Shown here: in pieces, positions 22,424 to 33,529 of the stretch
Position numbering within the stretch: the stretch's first letter is position 1
Layout: every line of letters begins with the position of its first letter
Assembly: GCA_945643635.1 (NCBI GenBank)
Contig: CALZFC010000103.1
Coordinates: 551,501-615,500 of the forward strand
DNA length: 64,000 bases
Origin: Allodiplogaster sudhausi
Lineage: Eukaryota > Nematoda > Chromadorea > Rhabditida > Diplogasteridae
Direction: 5' to 3'
Made by a program: the position numbers and the translations under genes
The notes under the pieces: model-generated
What the model saw: the letters and a program-made list of their open reading frames with translations, nothing else
Told to the model about the DNA's origin: nothing
Databases searched by the model: none

Positions 22424-25400
22424 CTATGTGCCTCGATACCCGTATGGGAACGTCCCATACGTCCCAAAGGGAATGCGCCTCTTGTTGAACACGGGCTGAA
22501 AGAGCTTCTCGAACGTCACGGTTTCGATCCCGTGATCGCCGTCGATGGCGAAGCGCTCGTACGGGATGGGAATCTTCTTCCATCCCGTACGATTCTTGAG
22601 GCGCCGCACAAAGCGATGCATCGATCTGAAATGGATCGAAAAACCTCGTGACGGGGAAGCCTCTGCACTTCGCCTTTTCGTGCCTCTTGCCTTCGGGCGT
22701 CTGCCATCGATATGAATACGCCTTGGGTCCCTGGGCGACGAATTCCGTGCCACGACCACCTCCCATCTCATCCGTGAGGTCGCCGAGGAAGTCGCCTTCC
22801 AACTCGGCCAAGGGGTCGACCTCGTCCTCCTTGTGAAGATAGAGGACCGAGTCGGTGTCTGAAAGTAAAGTTTTAATTAAAACAAACATGGTAAATAGAA
22901 AGAAACATTAATCGTAATAACGTTATACTTACCGACGTAGAGGAGCCTCTCTTCAGGATGAGGGATCCTCTGGATGATGTTCAGCAGGGTGCATCTGGCG
23001 TAGGCAGTTGTCAAAACTGCCGACGCCAGACTCGTCGTCGGGAGAGGCTTCAGTGTTGCAGAAGTAGACGGCCGGAAGGTGACTTGCAACTTCCTGTCTC
23101 CGAGCAGACAGTAGTCCCGCACGTCCACGTCGGCATCGTTCATAAGACGGAAGAAGCGGCATCGGATCGTCGACAATCTCCGTTTTCAGCCTGTCGTTCC
23201 TCTCTCCCAGCTTGCCCCACTGTAAATATATGTTCATATAAAAAGAAAACAATACTATGTTCAAATAAATAAATAATTCAAACTGACAAGCGAATTGGCC
23301 ATCAGCTTGGAGACTTGTCTGGCCGCCGGGTTGTGCGCAATCGTTTCCGCATTCAAGCGGATTCCTTCTCGTTCCTCGAAGCGTTCGATGAACGCGCTCT
23401 TCTTCTCTTCAGTGTCCGCGGAAGCTGGCCACCCGGATGCCTCCTATAAAATATAAATATAGCAAGAGAAAAATAAGAATCAAAATAAAATATACCGTCT
23501 TTTTGCCGACCCACGTGTCCATGTATTCGGACAGGACGCCGTGGGTGACTTCTCCGGTGGCCGCGTTCCGCTCATAGAGCGACCACTTCTTATAGTGGCG
23601 CGCCTAAATAAATTGTACTGTTTTGTTTAAATAAAATGTACTTCTACCAAAATTTATTTGAAACGAACCGAGTGGATCTTAAGGATCTTGTACACACTTG
23701 AGCGCCTCTATCAGTTCGACGGTGGCGAACGTGCCGACGAACTGCCTCTCCATCTTGCTGTGCAGGCAGCCGAGAGTGTAGGGGTCCATCTTCTCGGCGC
23801 ACACGGCACACAGAGGGATGACGTTCTTGCCGGCAGAACGAAGCGCCAGAACTGGGACGAAGAGACGAGTCGGCGGCAGGACCTAATATCTTGCATTAAT
23901 AAATGTTTTAATTAATAAATTTTGGACTTACTGTGCACTTGACGAATACTTGAGTCGTCAGCTCTTCCGGCTTCGTGATGGTTGTCTGGATCCTTGAGAC
24001 GTCGAGCATCTTGCCCTTACCCACCGGGTACGGTCTGTACTTGTTCGTGTACGGGTACAGACCTAAAGAAATATTTTCAATTATTTAAATAAGATTGAAC
24101 TTATGCTTATTCTTTAATTACTAACTGCAAACGTCGAGGTAGCGGATGGTGTAGCCGGGCTCAGGTTTCGCGTACATGCGGAAGACCTCGCATCTCCCGC
24201 CAAAGAAGGCGTCGTACAGATTGAGAGGTGTCTATAAATGTACATTTAATTTTATTAAACGAAATAAGTAAAACTTTCTAACCCCAATCTCATAGTCGGC
24301 AAAGAATTGCCGCATCTTGTCGTCCTTCTTGAGCCTCTTCTCGATTTGGCACTCACGGATCACAACGACCTTGTGCTTGCGACGGAGATGCTGGAGTCGC
24401 ACCTCATCTTCTTGACGGATCAGGGCTGCACGTCTACCTCGCACCATCGTGTGGTCCGAGTATTGGCAACGACAGGCATGCCAGTAGCAGCCGTGGATCT
24501 AAAATATATGTTATAGCAAAGGAACTAGAAACATATACAAATGAACAAACAATAAATGTTGAATATAATTGTTTTATCAAAATTACAAATGTACCTCGAT
24601 GATGAGATCCCTCTTATTCGGCCTCTTGACATAGCCGTCGACGCGGTAGCGTGTTCCCTTGATTTTCTTCTCACGCGGTAGCGTGTTCCCTTGATTTTCT
24701 TCTCGCCACCGTGCTGCGCATCACGGATTTGGACACCCTTGGTCTTCCTCAGGTATCTACAAGTAGAACATTGTTTGATGAATTAAACAAAAAATATATT
24801 AATACTTACGCAAGCATCTTTAGAGCCAGTCGACTCTGCTTGTCCTCGGCGGTGATTGGCTTCTCGACAGCCAAGAGGTCCTTCCTGAGGAACTTGCGGC
24901 GGAAGACACGCATGGCCGCACTCGCCGCCGTCACGCTCTCAAGACATGGACGCCCGTGGCGCCAAAGCACTCGGCATCAAAGGTGCGAATCCCCTCATGC
25001 AGGAGGACGACATCGGAGAAGCAATAAGCTTCAATCTCCAGACGGAAGTCGAATGTAAATTCGTTCTGCTCGTGCTTGTCGTGCCAATCGTCGAATGCGG
25101 TCCTCGCCTCATCCCTCATCGACTTGTAGCCAAAGTACTTCTTGTCCGGGATCTTGCCAACGTATTGGTAGTTGGCAGGGCGATTGAAGCGGTGCGGGAA
25201 GTACCCCTAAATATTTATATTAGAAAAGCATTTCTGAGATGAATATTTATCATACCTTCTTTAATTCCTTGATTCCGAATGCCTTGGGGAACGAGGCGAG
25301 AGGCATGGCGAGGAAGCTCAGGGAGTCAACCATGCGCACGTTGTTGACCTCGAGCTTCATAATTTTTCTTCCGGCCATTATCAACTCGGACGGCGCGACT

Positions 25401-28111
25401 GGGCTTCGGTCGCTGCACAGATGGCGGAGTATAAACTGGCCATCATAGCTAAAATTATGAACAAATAAAAGATGAAATTATTTAATTTAAATAAGAAAAA
25501 TAAATAGATAAAATATTAACGCGCGGAGATTGTGGGCGACGACGGTGAATCCTTTGTGTTCGTCGCCGAACACCCAGTCACAGAATTCTTCGATGATCTT
25601 CTTCTTTGGGTCGTCCAGCGCCTGCCACTGCCAGGGTCGTCGGCCTCCGCAGTGTTCACAACTGCATGTGACATCGTAGACGTCCTTGGGCAGCTCTCCT
25701 TCGCATTTTCCGCACGAGCGGAGAGCGATGATGAGATTTGGAACGTGCATCTTGGCTCCCCTCTTGTTCTTGACGATGCGCGTCTGAGGAAAACGAGGAA
25801 TAATAATGTCATAAAATAGCGTCTGTATGTTTAAATAGACAAAAATTTAAGTAAATTCTTACTTCGATGTCAAACACTATCGTCTTCTTCTTGAACGTCT
25901 TTGACAGGGGCGGAAGAGTTGAGACGTAGCACGTCTTGTGGCCTTCCGGACGGTCCTCACAACACGTCGCACAGTAGGAGTAGCCACATTGGTGAGGACG
26001 ACCCTTCCTCTTCTCTGCTTTGGAGTGGTAGCAGTTTGGGAAACGGTCGAGAGTCTCACAGAAGGAACGACCTCAACGAGTTCCTAAGATAAAAGATATA
26101 ATTATAAATATTTAAACAGAGTTGTAACCTTTCTCTTGGTGTCGTTTCAGGCACTCTTCATTGTGGCAGGCGACGCCACATGCCTCACACTTGTGTGCAC
26201 CGTGCCCGTTGCACATGTCCTTCTGTCGCGTTCCACATTTGTCACAGTTGACAGGGCACGAGTAGTGTGCCGATGCAGCGTTATCCAGAACGTCACATAG
26301 TGGGCAGTAGAACTGTCGATCTTAAACAGCAAATAAACATTTTAAATATAATAAATATATAATTAAAATGACTAACTGAAGAATGTAGAGATTCTCTTAA
26401 TGTGGTCAAAGTGGCCACGACGCAGACGAAGTACAATCACACTGTTGTCGTCAACGTAATCGCCGGCGAAAACTGCCTTGCCTGGTTTATCACCATAAAA
26501 CAAGACGAGCTGGACGCCTGGCATGTTCTCTTGGAACAGCTTCACATCCTCGATGGAGTAGGCGGCCTTCTTAGGTATCGCAAATTCCCTGTGGTAGAGG
26601 TCGGCGACCTTCTGTTGGCGTCCTTCATGACGCGAGATTGACTTCCATCGGTCGACATCTTTCTTTCGGTCAAGGTATGCCATGCCAAGTGCAATGGCTT
26701 TTGCAAGACAGTCCTTACTCCATGAAATTACTTTCGTTTAATAAAATGATAAATGATAAATTCCAATTCTTTTTATATGAAATAATTTAGGAACCTTGGG
26801 CCTTGGTGATGTTCCTCCAATCGCTCTTCTTCGCGAAGGAACGATTTCCAGATCCTGTTGGCACATCTATCCACGAGATTCTTACATGAAGCTAAAAATA
26901 AAATAAACATTATAAATGAATAGCAAGAAATTGAAAAGACTTTGCAATAATGTATATACCTCGCTGAGCAGAAGTGGTGTTGCCACTCCCGTTGACGTGT
27001 TGGCAAAGGAGATCTCTTTGCGCAGTATGTTCGGAATGTTGTCCGAGTATACAGATGGCTTCATGTAGTAGGCCCTTGCTTGGCCTTCTTGGTTAATGGC
27101 GACAGATACACGAAGGTCGCTTCCATGTTGAACCGGCTTGCTCTTCTCGAGCACGTCTAGCATTACCTAAAAATTTATAATGAACTATTAATACGTTTAT
27201 ACAGAAATATCACAACGTATGATTGTAAACAAGCAAATTTAACAGTTCTTTAAAAAAAACTGACCAGGTCAAAGAGTCCATCGAGATCCTTCGTTCTCTT
27301 TGCAAGCTTGCGGAAGCGAATGGAAATATCGTCTTGTTCCACCCTGAACCTCTTGTTTCTGCTTCTCGAGAGGTCTTCCACTTTGTAGAAGTCTTTGGCC
27401 TCATGCAGCACGCCGTCAATATGGAGAGGGCCCTATAATATTTAACATTTGAAATGAATAACTAATCTTTAAAAAAATAACTGAATGAAAACAAATTGAA
27501 TACCTCCACTTCTTCTTCTTCCTCGACTTCCTCTTCATCATCCATTTCCTCTTCGTCACTATCTTCATAGACAGTGTCATCATCCTCCGACGAGTTGCCA
27601 CTGTCGCTTGCCGTTTCATTGTCGACGTACTCTTCGTCGCCAGACTGTTATAATACTTACACCTTTGTAATAATAAATAAATGGTACAAGTGGAACATAT
27701 CAATGGGTAAAATTGAAGAGAAAAATATGTAGAAAAAATAATCTTTAAAAATACTTTGTGGAACATATCAAAGGGTAAAATAAAAGAGAAAAATATGTAT
27801 ATACCGAATCTCCATTGCTGCTGCTGCTGCTGCTGCTGCTGACGCTGCTGCTGCTGTCGCTGCGGCTGCTGTCACTGCTTGTGTCGCTGTACGGCACAAG
27901 TCTTCGATCATAATGGACAGCCGTAGAGGTAGAGGGCAGCTGCTCTTCCTCTCGCTCCTATTTTATTTCAAAATCTTTATATACTTCAAGGTATTTTTTT
28001 CCAATATAAAGCAAGTTAAGAATTTGATAGATAATATTTATGTCTTACTTGGATGTCGCGACGTCCCTTCTTGGCAATGCTGTCGGTTCCAGAATTGCTT
28101 GCACGCTTCAT
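22424..28111 (-). pseudogene. Polinton/Maverick-type protein-primed family B DNA polymerase (multi-exon, frameshifted)
   Basis: About fifteen exons read leftwards from ATG 28109-28111. The order is a Ser/Asp/Glu-rich N-terminus (27.5-27.95 kb), two Cys-rich zinc-binding-like stretches (26.15-26.33 and 25.9-26.05 kb), exonuclease motif I (FDIE, about 25.87 kb), motif II (AHN...YDGQF, split by an intron near 25.45-25.51 kb), motif III (YCFSDV, about 25.05 kb), a TPR-like insertion, polymerase motif A (DVCSLYP, intron 24.06-24.12 kb), motif B (KLMANS, about 23.3 kb) and motif C (DTDS, about 22.85 kb). All catalytic motifs can be read. At least three frame breaks are present: a 32-bp duplication at 24641-24704, one near 23165 and one near 22640. 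It encodes replication of a virus-like element and is probably dead. No repaired sequence is given. Confidence 0.8.
24641..24704. repeat. Exact 32-bp tandem duplication inside the polymerase
   Basis: The 32-base unit beginning ACGCGGTAGCGTGTTCCC occurs twice back to back. Thirty-two is not a multiple of three, so the duplication breaks the reading frame of the exon. It is either a recent disabling mutation or an assembly artefact. Confidence 0.98.
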
Positions 28112-28147
28112 GATTCTTGACAGGTGAGAGACTGAGAATCTGCAAAC

Positions 28148-28433
28148 ATGTCAACCGCGAATGCATCCACATCACTTTCTTCAAATAAACGTCCAGCTAG
28201 CATTGGAAAAAGAATACGCGCGGACAGGAAAGCATACGAAAAGGTTTGTTCTTTGACACTTCATTTTGTACATAATCATTTGCTTTTAGGTGGAAAACGA
28301 TGAGGAAGAAACTGTCAAAAACGTCACTATTGGCAAGGAAGGGCAGATCGTATTCCATATCGAGAGGGCAGCAAAGTCACTTTCAATATTACTATTGCAT
28401 AGAGAAAGCGTCGTAACTGTCCGCATCTTGTAG
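28148..28433 (+). CDS. Tiny two-exon protein, divergent from the polymerase
   Basis: Exon 1 is 28148-28243 (32 codons, MSTANASTSLSSNKRPASIG...) and exon 2 is 28290-28433 (47 codons plus TAG). The intron starts GTTTGT and ends CTTTTAG, and both exons are in phase 0. The predicted product has 79 residues: a basic Ser-rich N-terminus (KRIRADRKAYEK), an acidic patch (ENDEEE), then a mixed C-terminus. I do not recognise it. Its ATG is only 36 bp from the ATG of the opposite-strand polymerase, so the two would share a start region. It may be a small gene of the Polinton-type element or a chance frame. Confidence 0.4.
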
Positions 28434-28781
28434 CTTTCGTGATCAATGCACTGTTTGTGATTTGACTCTCCTTTTTTATGCACTATTTCTCACTTATCCG
28501 CCTTGACGCTGGCAGCATCCTCTCTAGATCCTGAAGGCTGATAAGACATGCATCATATCCTATATGACATATTTCGTAACTTTTCTTTCTTTCTCTAACT
28601 TGTATGTACATAAATCATATGCTATTTTCATTATAGCGTGGGCGTTATTTATTTCATAATAGATTCCATTACCAACAGTACTGATATAAATAGAATTCGT
28701 GGGCATTATATTACGTAACATAAAGTGAAAGTACAGAGAATGACGTGGTCATCATTTAAGAGAGCACATGTACACTGGTGT
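28434..28781. other. Gene-free stretch before the Mutator-like element
   Basis: AT-rich unique sequence. I see no exon or repeat here. Confidence 0.4.
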
Positions 28782-28792
28782 AATATTCAACG

Positions 28793-28957
28793 CGAGCACC
28801 TTTTTTTTGTCCCAAATTTCACTTTTTTTTGCCCCAAAATATTTTCGTGTCCCTAATTTACTTTTTTTTGCCCCTAATTATTTTCTGTCCTTAAATTTAC
28901 TTTTTTTTGCCCCAAATTATTTTCTGTCCCTAATTTTACTTTTTTTTGCCATAAATT
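28793..28957 (+). repeat. Left terminal inverted repeat of the MULE
   Basis: Built of about four 38-40-bp units, each with a T8 run followed by GCCCC or a close variant. The reverse-complement partner is 31739-31902. The upper strand happens to be open (hydrophobic Phe/Leu repeats), which I regard as a consequence of the repeat. Confidence 0.92.
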
Positions 28958-29148
28958 TCTGTTTGACCCAAATTTAATATTTTTCGATCATAATCTCTAA
29001 CGATTTAACATAAGTAGTCGGATTTTAATTTTATCGCCTTCATTGAAATAAACCATTGAAACATTATTTAACTTAGCAGTTACAGAACTGAAACTCACAA
29101 TCAGATGATGAGTTAACAAAACAATTGAGCCGTAAATGTCATAAAATC

Positions 29149-30254
29149 TCAATTAGCCGCGTGGCGATTTTGCTTGGGAGCATTGGCAGGACGACCACCT
29201 ACTGCCAGCTGAGTCTGTGACGCGGACTTTTTGGGACGACCCCTTTTCTTCGATACATGAACAAGGGGAGCAGCGCGCGCGTCTGGAGGGTACTGGCGGA
29301 GTGCAGTTCCTGGCGCGCACATCACAGCGACTGAATGCATGCAGGCGTTCTTTCCAGACCCGTAGTGGCAGGAGCAGACGAAATGAGTAGGACTGAGCGC
29401 GGACTCCTTTACAACGTTAACCTAAATTGAATAACTTAATGCCGATAATGGAAACATGAGATATGCATACCAAGTACCGGCGCCTCTTGAAGTCTTCCCA
29501 TGACGATGCCTGTTCAAAGGACTCCTGCAAGCCCGCCAACAGCTCGTCCTTCGATGCATTGCAATTGTTGCTCGTGGCCATGACGAAGCAGATCTCGCCA
29601 GACACTGGGAACCGGGCCGTTATGCAGTTTGGAGAATCGGGCCCGGAGATCATCTGATAAGCAGCCTTGAACTGATGGGGAGCAATCTCGTAGTCGGTAG
29701 GAAGCTCCGGAGTTACCTAATGGTAAGCAGCCGTAATTAATACGTAATTTTGATGTTTCCAGGATTTCAAAAGAGCGTACCCTCATAGCTTTTGACCGAT
29801 AGCTGACTGCCTCTTCAGCCCTCTTTAGAAAGACAGAGAACTCGAGCCTCTTACGCAGAGTGTGCTTCTCCTTTATCTGCTTGTTGCAGCTTTCGAGGCC
29901 GTTGTTGTTGACAATGTATGGACTGGCACCATCAAACCAAAGATTCTCAGATCCATTAATCCAAGTATCCAGCATATACTTTTTGAATTTTGATGTAGGA
30001 GCTGGCCACGACGCGAGCATTAGCTTGGCAGCTAAAATAGCGGTCCTACTATTTCAAACAATAGTGAAGTGGTTAGCTAACCCGCGACAAACTCCTCTTG
30101 TGACCGGCAACGACGTAGGATTTCGATGTCGCCGAGGATTCGACTGCGAACGGCAAGTGGGTAGGCCTTTGGAAGGTTAACCTTCACTCTTCGATGGACG
30201 TGAGCGTAGCACATAAGCCGAACCTAGTCAAAGAACTCCTCTCTCTCTCTCTCT

Positions 30255-30292
<38 letters not shown>

Positions 30293-31657
30293 CGAACTGA
30301 TTCCGGAAAGACAATCTGCTGCGCAGCCGTGACGCTTCGACTACCGTCGGCCATGATGTACTGCGGAATGTACCCAAGCGTACGTAGGCAGTTGAAGACC
30401 TTCTCGTAAAATCTTGTGTTTTCAGAAGGGCCGACGGCCATCATTGTCATCGTGAAGTGATGATTGGCATCGGAAGTGCCGAATATCTGCACCGGATATG
30501 CTAGCCACATCAAGCAGTACGTGGCATCAGCCTGAATTTATATCTGTAGTTTTCTTAAGCGAACAAGAGATTCTGAGAGTCAACCTGAAGGTAGTCTGTT
30601 CCCTTTTGGCTCTCAAGGAGCTTCGTTGTTGACCACAAAATGAAGAAGTCGTCGTTGTCAACGTAGTCCCAGCCCACAACATAGGGCTTGTCGGGATCAT
30701 CAACAGGGATAGCTTCGTTCTGTTGACAATAGTTACGTAGGTCTTCGTCCGTGAAAGCCGTCTTTCTCTTCTCTGTGAACCGGAATACAAGGTTCTGAAT
30801 CTGATTCAGAGTAGGAAGCTTCGCTAGCTCTATTTGCTGCAATAATGAACAGAACTACATCTACCACACCATTATAATTGCAACTTACACTTAGGAGGAC
30901 GTGAATCCTTCCGGGCGTCACACCCAACGAGATTTGTCTTCTAACGAATTCCTTGACTTCGTTTGTAAGGGCAGAGGCCTTGTGTACGTCAATTGGGTGA
31001 TGGTCATGTTCGCCGGTAGAAACTTCCAAGAGCAGTGTGTCGTCATCATCCGGGCACACGAGGCGAAGCACCTTTTCGCAGCGATAGCCTTTCATACGGC
31101 GGTACTCGCAGTGCCTAAATATTCACAGATTTATTAGTTCGGTTACGCATTAAGCTTCAAAGCTAACCACTCTTGAATTTCTCCTCGCTTTGTGCTACGC
31201 TCAAGACGAAAGCGCCAATTACGCTTCTCTTCACTCCAAAACTTGCTGAATGCGTCGTAGTTCGCAAAGCTGCGCCAAGTCGTATACTCGATTTGTTTTC
31301 CTGAGGAGGGAATAGACGTGTGAGACAAGAAGAGGTGCAAGAGAGGTCAATTTGGGAGACAGTGGATGAAGTGAAATGAACTAGCCGGTTGGACTCTTCT
31401 ATGCATTATGAAATGGGCGAGACTCATGTAGGCTACTACTATGCTAATTACAACAACAAACAACGTGAACCTCGACGTTTGGATGAACGAGTCTCATCGC
31501 GCAAGTCGCTATCCTCGTCCGAAAACGGGTTGCTTGAGTCGTAGTGGGATGAAGAAGCAGAATACCGCTCATCATGATCAGCAGAACTGGACGTTGGAAA
31601 CAAGGAAGACAGGCCGTCTTCTTCCATCGTAACACCTATAGGAGCACCAACATACAT
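29149..31657 (-). CDS. MULE transposase with FLYWCH-like finger, DDE domain and SWIM zinc finger
   Basis: Multi-exon gene, start near 31655-31657, stop at 29149. Order of parts: a Ser/Asp-rich N-terminal exon (about 31475-31657), a second exon with WRSFANYDAFSKFW (about 31172-31301), and a FLYWCH/WRKY-like zinc finger exon (about 30895-31115) with HCEYRR, RCEK and GEHDHH. A helical exon follows (30590-30837). The MULE catalytic region has ADATY (first Asp, about 30530), IMADGSRSVTAA (second Asp, about 30350), LMCYAHVHR, and NNNGLESCNKQI with the catalytic Glu (about 29900). The C-terminal SWIM finger reads CSCHYGSGKNACMH (about 29360), then a basic AT-hook-like KRGRPKK. A (CT)n run at 30237-30290 falls in an intron between catalytic exons. 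All parts look open, so activity is possible. Confidence 0.85.
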
Positions 31658-31738
31658 TCTAGCACAGCAAATTGAGACCAATTTAATATCATTTATAATA
31701 TTGACAGCAAAAAGGACAAAAAATGAGTGCGAAAATTT

Positions 31739-31902
31739 TTGTGGCAAAAAAAAAGTAAAATTTGGGACAGAAAATAATTTGGGGCAAAAAAAAGTAAATT
31801 TAAGGACAGAAAATAATTAGGGGCAAAAAAAAGTAAATTAGGGACACGAAAATATTTTGGGGCAAAAAAAAGTGAAATTTGGGACACAGAAAAGGTTTAG
31901 CG
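31739..31902 (-). repeat. Right terminal inverted repeat of the MULE
   Basis: Near-perfect reverse complement of the left repeat, including the internal 38-40-bp units. It differs mainly in the outermost twelve bases. Confidence 0.92.
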
Positions 31903-31913
31903 AATATTCAACG

Positions 31914-32520
31914 GGGGGGGGGGGGTTTCGGACTTGGAAAATATTCCTGTATCTGAATAATTCACGAAGGGTTTTAGACTTGGGGAAAATATGTATCACT
32001 TCCACATACACGCATGTCTACATATTCAGTTGAGAGTTGGTATGACGGCCGATTGGCTCATTGGTAGTGTGTTCGTTTTCAAATCGAAAGGCCCTGGTTC
32101 GACCGCCGGAGCAATATCAATTGCTCTATTTATTCCGGACTTGTGATATTTCGACTAGCATAAATCTGGATTGGAAATATCCCCCTAATGTGAGTGATGT
32201 GTGTTCTCTGATGTATGATCACTTCCACCTGAATGTCTACATCTTCGCTAGCTACTTGGCATGATGGACGAATGGCCGATTGGTAACGTTACGACATACG
32301 ACGCAAGCGACCCAGGTTCGGATCCGGTCGGTATCATGGACTTGTAATTCCCCTTGGGTAGTGATATGTGATCTCTGATGTATGATCACTGCCACACGAA
32401 TGTCTACATCTTCACTTGCTAGTTGGTATGATGGACGATTGGCCGATTAGTAACGCAGGGACTTACGACGCATGCGACCCAGGTTCGGATCCTGTCTGGA
32501 TCCTGGACTTGTAATATTTC
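31914..32520. repeat. tRNA-derived SINE-like units flanking the MULE
   Basis: Three tRNA-like units lie on the plus strand near 32047-32118, 32270-32335 and 32430-32495. They share a GGCCGATTGG start, a B box of the GGTTCG type (GGTTCGACC, GGTTCGGATCC) and a GGACTTGTAAT tail. The tail and 'gtctacat' linkers recur, which suggests a tandem or composite SINE. The same family occurs in 16.1-16.7 kb in the opposite orientation. Confidence 0.65.
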
Positions 32521-32745
32521 GATCGACAAAGAACAAGGTGGAATGAATCCTGGACTTAGAAAAATTACGGTAAAAATATCAACGGAACGTTCTGGACTTA
32601 GAAAAATAACTCGTGGAAATTTCAACGGTTCTGGACTTAGAAAAATAACTCGTGGAAATTTCAACGGGAGTTCTGGACTTAGAAAAATAACGACCTAAAA
32701 TTTCAACGGGAGTTCTGGACTTAGAAAAATTTCGACCTACCAAGA
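32520..32745. repeat. Tandem repeat, unit about 40-48 bp
   Basis: Four to five copies of a unit containing 'ctggacttagaaaaataac' and 'aatttcaacgg'. They continue directly from the SINE-like tail motif GGACTT, so the tandem probably grew from that tail. Confidence 0.85.
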
Positions 32746-33529
32746 ACATCAGCACACTCATCATTTGTACAAAGCATAGGAGGAAGCATGGGATGAGGAA
32801 TATAGAAAGAGGAATGAGAGGGAGAGATATATGTTGGACGGAAAGCGGGCGTGCCTGAGGGAAAGAGGAGAGAAGAGAGAGAGGCAATGTTGATGGAGAC
32901 GGAGAGCGAGGTCAACCTCACAAGAGTGGAAATGCGATGATAGAAGGACCTCTTTACGAAACTAATTCATTTTATACGGATTTTTAATGGAGACAACATC
33001 GCACTTTTAATTTCTCTCCATCCAAAATTTACGAGCAATGCGATGTACTTATTTGTCAACGCTTAATTTTTTTTAAAGATGTAAATGACCATTCAGTCAC
33101 TGACAGTACAATTATGAAGTTAATTTCTGCTGTTAACTCCGCTCTGTCGGCACTGCAGGTTTCGCGGACGATTTTTTTCATGTCATTTTGCACGATTATT
33201 CTTCAAATTTGCCGAATAATAAATTGATAAAGCTAGACCATTTTTATTTTTGGAAGAAAAGAAAAATGAGCATTAAGTCACAGTGAGAGTACCTAAATAC
33301 TACATTTTTGTTGAAAAAAATATAAGTTAACTTGGCGGCTACGGAGGCTCTCTCAATCCGTATACAAAATCCGTGAAAATAACAACAACAAAAAATCTAA
33401 AAATGAGACAACGTCTACAACTTTCTAACTATAAGCTACCTCTCAAAGACAACTAACTATAGCTAACTTGCGACAGCTTATTTTTAGTAATAGAGATAGG
33501 CACCCTTTTGACACCAATTAGGGGACTCT
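32746..33529. other. Gene-free stretch
   Basis: GA-rich sequence at about 32780-32890, otherwise AT-rich. No exon with a recognisable partner was found. Confidence 0.4.

Larger units (their letters stand above)
28793..31902. mobile_element. Complete Mutator-like element (MULE) with TIRs and target duplication
   Basis: The ends are inverted repeats of about 165 bp (28793-28957 and 31739-31902). They read CGAGCACCTTTT... on the left and CGCTAAACCTTTT... on the right when read inwards, then become nearly identical. An 11-bp direct repeat AATATTCAACG flanks the element (28782-28792 and 31903-31913). Mutator elements usually make 8-11-bp target duplications (family knowledge). The single gene inside runs on the minus strand and looks complete. 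Each TIR contains about four copies of a 38-40-bp unit with ACTTTTTTTTGCCCC. Confidence 0.92.

Noticed and set aside
28768..28977. Hydrophobic repeat protein (repeated LLFFAPN)
   Set aside because: It is a translation of the MULE terminal repeat; the mirror frame exists in the other TIR.
30237..30290. CT run as a disabling insertion in the MULE catalytic exon
   Set aside because: It can be placed in an intron with a GTTCGT donor and a TTTGACTAG acceptor, so the coding parts need not be broken.
32047..32118. Possible functional tRNA gene
   Set aside because: A and B boxes are present but acceptor and T stems do not pair. The same applies at 4690-4776, 16277-16345, 19870-19935 and 49772-49850.
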